Positions 1 through 5,127 of a stretch of 13,189 nucleotides of DNA are shown piece after piece. The notes beneath the pieces were generated by a model. It worked only from the letters and a program-made list of their open reading frames with translations, was not told where the DNA came from and did no database searches. Position numbers and translations under genes: made by a program. Each line of letters begins with the position of its first letter. Position 1 is the stretch's first letter. Source of the DNA: an uncultured Bacteroidales bacterium (lineage in GTDB: Bacteria > Bacteroidota > Bacteroidia > Bacteroidales > P3); contig CALGCG010000084.1 of the NCBI GenBank assembly GCA_937884485.1, positions 1 through 13,189 of the forward strand, written 5' to 3'.

Positions 1-410
1 CGTATGTGGCCCAGGTGGAGGGGCTTGTTGGTGTTGGGCGACGAATATTCAACCACAACGGGGGCTTCGCGGGGGTCGACGTCGACAAGGCCGTAGCGCT
101 GGTCGGCGCACTGCTCGGCGACAAACGAGGTCCAGTAGCGGTCGGACACCTCGAAGTTGAGAAAACCCTTGATGACATTGAACCCTTGCAGCACCGGCAG
201 GGCCGCGGCGACAGCCTGCCCGATTTCGTTTGCCACGGCTTCGGGGCTCTTGCGGGCCTGTTTCACATAGGGGAAGACGACGAGGGTGTAGTCGCCCTTG
301 AATTCCTTGCGAGTGTCCTGCAAAACAATGCTTTCGGCCGGGGCGTCGATGCCGTAGAGGTTTTTCAGCGCATCGGCAACTGCCTGAGAGAGTGTGGTTG
401 TGATATTCAT
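1..410 (-). CDS. argS: Arginyl-tRNA synthetase, N-terminal part (runs off the left edge)
   Basis: Class I aminoacyl-tRNA synthetase that charges tRNA-Arg with arginine in the cytoplasm. Only the first 136 codons are in the window, read right to left from the ATG at 410-408, and the gene continues beyond base 1. The visible part is the N-terminal Add-1 domain, which contacts the tRNA D-loop (it includes GDYTLVVFPYVK and GFLNFEVS). The start of the catalytic domain follows: VEYSSPNTNKPLHLGHI, with HLGH as the class I HIGH ATP-binding motif. This combination is diagnostic for ArgS. The start codon sits 33 nt downstream of a TAnnTTTG box on the minus strand. The gene is divergent from priA across a 442-bp gap. 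A tRNA-Arg lies at the other end of the window, but nothing suggests the two are linked. Confidence 0.96.
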   Translation of the reverse strand, partial: MNITTTLSQAVADALKNLYGIDAPAESIVLQDTRKEFKGDYTLVVFPYVKQARKSPEAVANEIGQAVAAALPVLQGFNVIKGFLNFEVSDRYWTSFVAEQCADQRYGLVDVDPREAPVVVEYSSPNTNKPLHLGHI

Positions 411-442
411 ATATATAAATTATAAGATTCTAAAACAAAATG

Positions 443-450
443 CAAAGATA
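443..450 (-). promoter_or_regulatory. Bacteroidetes -7 promoter box for argS
   Basis: Read on the minus strand this is TATCTTTG, a perfect match to the Bacteroidetes -7 consensus TAnnTTTG, preceded by a T-run. The expected -33 TTTG about 20 nt upstream is not recognisable (the region is GC-rich there), so only half of the promoter is supported. It would give argS a leader of roughly 25-30 nt that is AT-rich and lacks a Shine-Dalgarno sequence. The palindromic element at 573-710 would lie upstream of this start site, outside the argS transcript. Confidence 0.7.
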
Positions 451-543
451 CAAAAAAAATTGGAACCCCGGCAGGAAAAAAGCGAAAAAAGCCCCCGGCC
501 GGCGGCGCCATGCGGCGCAAGGCGTCGCTGCGGAGTTTCTCCG

Positions 544-581
544 CCCCGGACAGGCCCCCGATTCGCCCCGACTTCGCCCCC
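544..581 (-). other. G-run cluster on the argS coding strand (possible G-quadruplex)
   Basis: Four C-runs on the plus strand (544-547, 555-559, 566-569, 577-581) make four runs of 4-5 G on the minus strand, separated by 6-7 nt. That meets the usual pattern for a G-quadruplex-forming sequence. The runs start exactly 11 bp apart (544, 555, 566, 577). Formation in vivo is inference. Confidence 0.5.
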
Positions 582-710
582 TCTTCGGCCCTTCTTATAT
601 AGTTCTTATATAGTATACATATAGTTCTTATATACGGTATATAAGAACTATATAAGAAGTATATAAGAACGATATAGGAACTATATAAGAAGGGCCGAAG
701 AGGGGGCGAA
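573..710. repeat. 138-bp palindromic element built from 11-bp units
   Basis: The outer arms 573-605 and 678-710 are perfect 33-bp inverted repeats. Each arm has a GC-rich outer part (TTCGCCCCCTCTTCGGCC and its complement) and an AT-rich inner part. The interior is an 11-bp tandem array: four units of the (C/G)TTCTTATATA type at 591-634, a 3-bp CGG spacer at 635-637, then five units of the opposite orientation (TATATAAGAAC type) at 638-692. Units at 613-623 and 671-681 are degenerate. The centre can also form a 16-bp hairpin (619-634 with 638-653, loop CGG). The element fills the divergent gap between argS and priA, where I see no gene. It could be an extragenic palindromic repeat, a binding array for a DNA-bending protein, or a long RNA hairpin if transcribed. 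I do not recognise it as a named family. Confidence 0.9.
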
Positions 711-743
711 TTGGGGGCGGCGCGGGGGCGAGGAGCGAGGGGG
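702..743 (+). other. G-run cluster upstream of priA (possible G-quadruplex)
   Basis: Four runs of five G lie on the plus strand at 702-706, 713-717, 724-728 and 739-743, with loops of 6, 6 and 10 nt. The first three start exactly 11 bp apart, continuing the spacing of the neighbouring repeat. This mirrors the minus-strand cluster at 544-581, so each flank of the palindrome is G-rich on the coding strand of the gene it faces. The rest of the gap (744-852) holds a T9 run at 756-764 and no convincing TAnnTTTG box, so the priA promoter is not identified. Confidence 0.5.
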
Positions 744-852
744 TGAGCGGGAGAGTTTTTTTTTCGCCGGGGGACAATTTTTTTCCGAGTTGTGAGTTAT
801 GGGTTTGAAAGATGATGAGGGTGGGATTTTTGTCAAATAGCATGAGAAGAGA

Positions 853-3330
853 ATGGAGAAACCGCTGATGGACGAGAAGGGCGTGCACTATGTCGACGTG
901 CTGCTGCCGCTGCATCTGCCGGGGACCTACACTTACAGGGTGCCGCGGGAGTATGAGGATGCTGTGGCTGTCGGCGTGCGCGTGGTGGTGCAGTTCGGCG
1001 CCAAGGGCGGCCGCATCTATTCGGCCGTGGTGCGCCGGGTGCACGAGGAGGCTCCGCGGTGGCGGACGAAGTACATCATGGCGGTGCTTGACAGGGAGCC
1101 CATCGTCACGGAGCGCCAGATGGAGTTCTGGGAGTGGATGGCGCGGTACTATATGTGCACGCCTGGCGATGTGATGGCGGTGGCGCTGCCTGCGGGGCTG
1201 AAGCTTGCCAGCGAGAGCGCTGTGGCCATCCATCCCGATTTCGACGGCGAGCTGTCGGGCCTGAGCAAGCATGAGGCCATGGTGGTGCAGCTGCTGACCG
1301 AGCATCCGGTGATGCGTGTGGTGGACATCAGCCGCGCGATAGGTGTGCAGAAGGTGATGCCGCTGATAAGGGGTATGATTGAGCGCGAGATAGTGGTGAT
1401 GGACGAGGAGCTGAGGGAGCGGTTCCGTCCGCGCAAGACGGCGTATGTGCTGCTGGGCGAGGACTATGTCGACGAGGCGTCGCAGAAGGCCCTCTTCGAC
1501 GAACTGGAGCGCAAGAAGCGGGTGAAGCAGGTGGAGCTGATGATGATGTTTATGCAGATGTCGCACTTCGGGCGCGAGGCTGTCGCAAAGCGGGAGCTGC
1601 CGCAGGGGTCGTCCCTGCAGACGCTGCTGAAGAACGGAGTGCTGCGGGAGGAGGAGCGCGTGGAGAGCCGCCTGAAGGACGGCGGCGAGGGTGAGACGAG
1701 CGACCCGGCGGGCATCGTGCTGAACGAGGAGCAGCAGGTGGCATTCGAGAGGATGAGGCGCGACGCCGGCGGCGAGGGGACATTCCTGCTGCACGGCGTC
1801 ACGTCGAGCGGAAAGACAGAAGTGTATATCAAACTGATAGCCGAGGAGGTGGAGCGGGGACGGCAGGTGCTGTTCCTGCTGCCCGAGATAGCGCTCACGG
1901 CGCAGCTGATAGCCCGTTTGCGGCGCTACTTCGGCAACAAGGTGGGTGTGTACCATTCGCGTTTCAGCACGAGCGAGCGCACCGAGGTGTGGCAGCGCAC
2001 GCTGGCCGGCTCGTACCGTGTGCTTGTGGGGGCGCGGAGCGCCATATTCCTGCCGTTCCAGCGGCTTGGGCTCGTGATTGTCGACGAGGAGCATGACAGT
2101 TCGTACAAACAGATGGAGCCGACGCCGCGCTACCAGGGGCGCGATGCGGCGCTGTACCTGGCGCGGCTGTGGGGCGCGCGCGCGGTGCTGGGCAGCGCGA
2201 CGCCGAGCGTGGAGTCGTACCACAACGCGCTGGAGGGCAAGTACGGCCTGGCGACGATGAAGAAGCGCTACGGCGGGTTCAGCCTGCCGCAGGTGGAGGT
2301 GGTGGACATGAAGGAGGCCCACCGCGAGGGACGTGTGAAGGGCCACTTCTCGACGACGCTGCTGGACGCCGTGAAGCAGGCGCTGCAGGAGCGGCGCCAG
2401 GTGATTCTGTTCCAGAACCGCAGGGGTTTCTCGCTGCGCCTGGAGTGCGAGGACTGCCACGAGGTGCCGCAGTGTGTGCACTGCGATGTGTCGCTGGTGT
2501 ACCACAAGGCTACAAACTCGCTGCGCTGCCACTACTGCGGCTATTCGATACCGGTGCCGAAGGAGTGCCCGCACTGCCACTCGACGCGGCTGAAGATGGC
2601 CGGCGTGGGCACGGAGCGCGTCGAGGAGGACCTGCAGATCCTCTTCCCCGAGGCGCACGTGGCACGCATGGACCTGGACAGCACGCTGCAGAAGAACCAG
2701 TACATGGAGATTCTGTCGGACTTCGAGCACCGCCGCATCGATATATTGGTGGGCACGCAGATGGTTACCAAGGGTTTGGACTTTGAGCGTGTCAGCGTGG
2801 TGGGCATCATCAATGCCGACAATGTGATCAACTATCCCAGCTTCAGGAGCTACGAGCGCGCTTTCCAGCAGATGACGCAGGTGAGCGGCCGCGCGGGGCG
2901 CCACGATGCCGGGGGGCGCGTCATCATCCAGACGTACAATCCCCATCACCAGGTGATAACCAGCGTGATGGCAAACGACTACGAGGGGCTGTACGAGGAG
3001 CAGATTGCCGAACGGCGCGTGTTCAGGTATCCGCCGTTCTACCGGCTGATAGAGCTGACGCTCAAGCATCGCGACGCCGACTTGCTGAACGCCGCCTCGG
3101 ACTGGATGGCGATGCAGCTGCGCGGGGCTTTCGCGGGGCGCGTCATGGGTCCGGAATACCCGCTGGTGAGCCGCATACGAGGGCTGTATCTGAAGCAGAT
3201 AACGCTGCGTTTTGAACGCACGGAACCCATCGCCGACGCCAAGCGCGTGATCAGGCAGATTGGCGACGACCTTGTGAAACAAGAAGGCTGGAGCGGGGTG
3301 AGCGTGATCTACGATGTCGACCCGGCATAA
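853..3330 (+). CDS. priA: Primosomal protein N' (replication restart helicase PriA)
   Basis: Superfamily 2 3'-to-5' DNA helicase that recognises stalled or collapsed replication forks and starts reloading of the replicative helicase. At 825 aa it is somewhat longer than the E. coli protein. The N-terminal fork-binding domain (YVDVLLPL near the start) precedes the helicase core. Visible motifs are Walker A GVTSSGKT at residues 315-322, Walker B DEEH at 411-414, LGSATPS, motif V (GTQMVTKGLDF) and motif VI (QVSGRAGR). Eight cysteines at 532, 535, 541, 544, 559, 562, 572 and 575 form the two zinc sites typical of PriA. The ATG at 853 is used because GAGAAGAG lies just upstream, but the in-frame ATG at 868 (MDEKG) is possible. 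Synonymous sites are rich in G, unlike downstream genes on the same strand, which favour C. Confidence 0.97.
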   Translation: MEKPLMDEKGVHYVDVLLPLHLPGTYTYRVPREYEDAVAVGVRVVVQFGAKGGRIYSAVVRRVHEEAPRWRTKYIMAVLDREPIVTERQMEFWEWMARYYMCTPGDVMAVALPAGLKLASESAVAIHPDFDGELSGLSKHEAMVVQLLTEHPVMRVVDISRAIGVQKVMPLIRGMIEREIVVMDEELRERFRPRKTAYVLLGEDYVDEASQKALFDELERKKRVKQVELMMMFMQMSHFGREAVAKRELPQGSSLQTLLKNGVLREEERVESRLKDGGEGETSDPAGIVLNEEQQVAFERMRRDAGGEGTFLLHGVTSSGKTEVYIKLIAEEVERGRQVLFLLPEIALTAQLIARLRRYFGNKVGVYHSRFSTSERTEVWQRTLAGSYRVLVGARSAIFLPFQRLGLVIVDEEHDSSYKQMEPTPRYQGRDAALYLARLWGARAVLGSATPSVESYHNALEGKYGLATMKKRYGGFSLPQVEVVDMKEAHREGRVKGHFSTTLLDAVKQALQERRQVILFQNRRGFSLRLECEDCHEVPQCVHCDVSLVYHKATNSLRCHYCGYSIPVPKECPHCHSTRLKMAGVGTERVEEDLQILFPEAHVARMDLDSTLQKNQYMEILSDFEHRRIDILVGTQMVTKGLDFERVSVVGIINADNVINYPSFRSYERAFQQMTQVSGRAGRHDAGGRVIIQTYNPHHQVITSVMANDYEGLYEEQIAERRVFRYPPFYRLIELTLKHRDADLLNAASDWMAMQLRGAFAGRVMGPEYPLVSRIRGLYLKQITLRFERTEPIADAKRVIRQIGDDLVKQEGWSGVSVIYDVDPA

Positions 3331-3372
3331 GAGAGAGGCGTAGAGAGGTTGAGGCATAGGGTTGAAAAAAAA

Positions 3373-3404
3373 TTTGTGTAGAATAAAAATTGTTTGTATC
3401 TTTG
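3373..3404 (+). promoter_or_regulatory. Promoter of the SRP RNA gene
   Basis: A full Bacteroidetes vegetative promoter: TTTG at 3373-3376, 20 nt, then TATCTTTG at 3397-3404. Eight adenines (3365-3372) abut the -33 element and may act as an UP-like element. Transcription should start near 3410-3412, ahead of the hairpin at 3418-3444 and the SRP RNA. Read-through could also supply prfB, for which no separate promoter is visible. Confidence 0.85.
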
Positions 3405-3417
3405 CAATTCGTAAAGG

Positions 3418-3444
3418 AAACGGACTTGGACAGCAAGTTCGTTT
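3418..3444 (+). other. Hairpin in the leader ahead of the SRP RNA
   Basis: AAACGGACTTG (3418-3428) pairs with CAAGTTCGTTT (3434-3444) over 11 bp, including one G-U pair, around a 5-nt loop. It lies between the predicted transcription start and the 5' end of the SRP RNA stem. It is either a processed leader or an extra 5' domain of the mature RNA. Confidence 0.6.
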
Positions 3445-3457
3445 GAAACAGAGAGTT

Positions 3458-3555
3458 AGGGCAAGTCTTATACGACCAGCTCCCATTGAATCCCCCAGGG
3501 TAGGAATACAGCAAGGGTGTTTGGTTGTAGCGGTGCGATATAAACAGCTTGCCCT
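3458..3555 (+). ncRNA. ffs: Signal recognition particle RNA, small bacterial type (4.5S)
   Basis: RNA component of the bacterial signal recognition particle, which binds Ffh and directs nascent membrane and secreted proteins to FtsY. The conserved domain IV tip is plain: CAGG (3496-3499), a three-pair stem GTA (3500-3502) with TAC (3507-3509) closed by the GGAA tetraloop (3503-3506), and AGCA (3510-3513) opposite CAGG as the asymmetric Ffh-binding loop. CCC and GGG extend the helix outward. The terminal stem pairs AGGGCAAG (3458-3465) with CTTGCCCT (3548-3555), giving a single hairpin of about 98 nt. The exact 5' end is uncertain because a further 47 or so nt are probably transcribed upstream. 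The gene has its own strong promoter and lies between priA and prfB. Confidence 0.9.
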
Positions 3556-3564
3556 TCTTTTTTT
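3548..3564 (+). terminator. Probable terminator at the 3' end of the SRP RNA
   Basis: The 3' strand of the closing stem (CTTGCCCT) is followed almost at once by TCTTTTTTT ending at 3564, so the SRP RNA hairpin itself could act as an intrinsic terminator. The stem is part of a long hairpin rather than a compact one, so efficiency is uncertain and read-through into prfB is possible. Confidence 0.5.
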
Positions 3565-3617
3565 GAGTTGTGGAGATTTAGAGCCGTAGAGTTTTAGAGT
3601 TGTAAAGAATAAACAAG

Positions 3618-4730
3618 ATGACGAATCAAGAGCAGATAAAAGACCTCATTGCGCGCAAGGAAGCCCTGAAGCGCTTTCTGGACATAGACAACCAACAGGC
3701 GTGGATAACCGAGGAAGAGAAGAAGACCGAAGCCCCCGATTTCTGGAACGACCCCAAGGAGGCCCAGAAGGTGGTTAAGGGTATCAATGCCAAAAAGAGT
3801 TGGGTGACAGCCTTCAAGGATGTCGACACCGCCTGTGGCGACCTGGAGGTGATGGGCGAGTTTTTCGAGGCTGGCGACGCCACGGAAGAGGAACTGCAGG
3901 CACAGATAGCCGTGGCCCAGAAAAAGGTTGAGGACTTGGAGTTCAAGAATATGCTTCGCAACGAGAGCGACCGCCTCGATGCCGTCCTCTCCATCAATGC
4001 CGGCGCCGGCGGCGTGGAAGCCCAGGACTGGGCCGAGATGCTGATGCGCATGTATATCCGCTATGCGGAGACCCATGGCTACAAAGTGGCCATTTCGAAC
4101 AGCCTGGACGGTGAAGGTGCCGGCATCAAGAGCTGCACGCTGCAGATAGAGGGCGAATTCGCCTATGGCTACCTGAAGAGCGAAACGGGCGTGCACCGCC
4201 TGGTGCGTGTCAGCCCTTTCAATGCGCAGGGAAAGCGAATGACCAGCTTCACAAGTGTCAGTGTGACCCCCCTCATCGACGACTCGATAGAGGTGGTGGT
4301 GGACATGTCGCGCCTTTCGTGGGACACGTTCCGCAGCGGCGGAGCCGGTGGCCAGAACGTCAACAAGGTGGAGTCGGGAGTGCGCCTGCGCTACCAATAC
4401 AAGGACCCCTATACCGGTGCCGAAGAGGAGATTCTGATTGAGAACACAGAGACCCGCGACCAGCCCAAGAACAAAGAGAACGCCATGCGCCTGTTGCGTT
4501 CGCAGCTCTACGACCGCGAGCTGAAGCACCGCATGGAAGAACAGGCCAAAATCAAGGCCTCGCAAAAGAAGATTGAGTGGGGCTCGCAGATACGCTCCTA
4601 TGTCATGGACGACCGCAGGGTGAAAGACCACCGCACCGGGTACCAGACCTCGGATGTGGCGGGTGTGATGGATGGCCACATCGATGAGTTCATCAAGGCC
4701 TACCTCATGGAATTCGGCGCAGAGAACTAA
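3618..4730 (+). CDS. prfB: Peptide chain release factor 2
   Basis: Class I release factor that recognises UGA and UAA stop codons and triggers release of the finished peptide on the ribosome. The 370-aa length fits the family. The RF2 tripeptide SPF, which reads the stop codon, is at residues 199-201 (RVSPFN) rather than the PxT of RF1. The catalytic GGQ is at 244-246 (GAGGQNVNKVES). The N-terminal helical domain and the C-terminal WGSQIRSYVMDD block are intact. The reading frame is continuous: at residues 19-22 (Arg-Phe-Leu-Asp, CGC TTT CTG GAC), where many prfB genes have the autoregulatory UGA frameshift, there is no in-frame stop. The leader after the SRP RNA has no TAnnTTTG box. The next gene follows after 29 nt. 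Confidence 0.97.
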   Translation: MTNQEQIKDLIARKEALKRFLDIDNQQAWITEEEKKTEAPDFWNDPKEAQKVVKGINAKKSWVTAFKDVDTACGDLEVMGEFFEAGDATEEELQAQIAVAQKKVEDLEFKNMLRNESDRLDAVLSINAGAGGVEAQDWAEMLMRMYIRYAETHGYKVAISNSLDGEGAGIKSCTLQIEGEFAYGYLKSETGVHRLVRVSPFNAQGKRMTSFTSVSVTPLIDDSIEVVVDMSRLSWDTFRSGGAGGQNVNKVESGVRLRYQYKDPYTGAEEEILIENTETRDQPKNKENAMRLLRSQLYDRELKHRMEEQAKIKASQKKIEWGSQIRSYVMDDRRVKDHRTGYQTSDVAGVMDGHIDEFIKAYLMEFGAEN

Positions 4731-4759
4731 ACGAAACAGGACACAATTCCACACAGAGC

Positions 4760-5119
4760 ATGACAACAAGCAGTATAGACAAGCTGATAGTGGTTGGCGA
4801 CAGAGTGCTCATAGAGCCCTCGGTGGCCACCAAGAAGACCAAGGGCGGCCTGCTGCTGCCCGCTGGTTATCAGGAAAAAGAGGATGTGCAGACAGGCTAT
4901 ATCCTCAAGTGCGGACCCGGCTATCCCCTACCCTCCAGCGACGACGGCGAGGCATGGAACCCCGCCGACAAGGAGCCCCGCTACCTGCCCCTGCAGGTGA
5001 AGCCGGGCGACATGGCCATTTTCCTGCTGAAGAACGCTGTGGAAATCAAATACGACGGCAAGAAATATTTCATCGTCCCGCAACAGGCAATCCTGATGGT
5101 GGAACGGGAAGAGTTTTAA
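4760..5119 (+). CDS. Divergent GroES-like co-chaperonin family protein
   Basis: A 119-aa protein with the 10-kDa chaperonin fold signature: VGDRVLIEP near the N-terminus, a mobile-loop-like stretch ATKKTKGGLLLP at about residues 23-34, a GPG turn, and VKPGDMAIF followed by YFIVPQQAILMVE at the C-terminus, the order seen in GroES. It is longer than standard GroES (about 90-97 aa) because of a polar insertion at about residues 55-75 (PLPSSDDGEAWNPADKE). No groEL is adjacent, so this is probably a paralogue of the main groES; whether it binds GroEL or has another partner cannot be told from sequence. It lies 29 nt after prfB and 8 nt before alaS, so co-transcription is likely. The first ATG gives the expected N-terminus. 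Confidence 0.82.
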   Translation: MTTSSIDKLIVVGDRVLIEPSVATKKTKGGLLLPAGYQEKEDVQTGYILKCGPGYPLPSSDDGEAWNPADKEPRYLPLQVKPGDMAIFLLKNAVEIKYDGKKYFIVPQQAILMVEREEF

Positions 5120-5127
5120 AACAAATA

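Noticed and set aside
6..425. Plus-strand open frame of 139 codons at the left edge
   Set aside because: It lies opposite argS, whose minus-strand translation has the HIGH motif.
573..710. Replication origin (iterons next to a replication gene)
   Set aside because: No DnaA-box-like sequence is visible, and no dnaA, dnaN or plasmid replication gene is near. The array resembles iterons only in its regular spacing.
573..710. CRISPR array
   Set aside because: Units are 11 bp without unique spacers, and no cas gene is present.
628..3486. A 952-codon open frame on the minus strand opposite priA
   Set aside because: It is a shadow of priA. The G-rich third positions leave few stop codons on the other strand, the translation is rich in His, Arg and Leu with no motif, and priA is certain.
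4672..5127. N-terminal extension of alaS through the GroES-like gene
   Set aside because: The frame is open by chance. The translated stretch has no AlaS homology and overlaps a well-supported gene; AlaS homology begins at 5128/5134.
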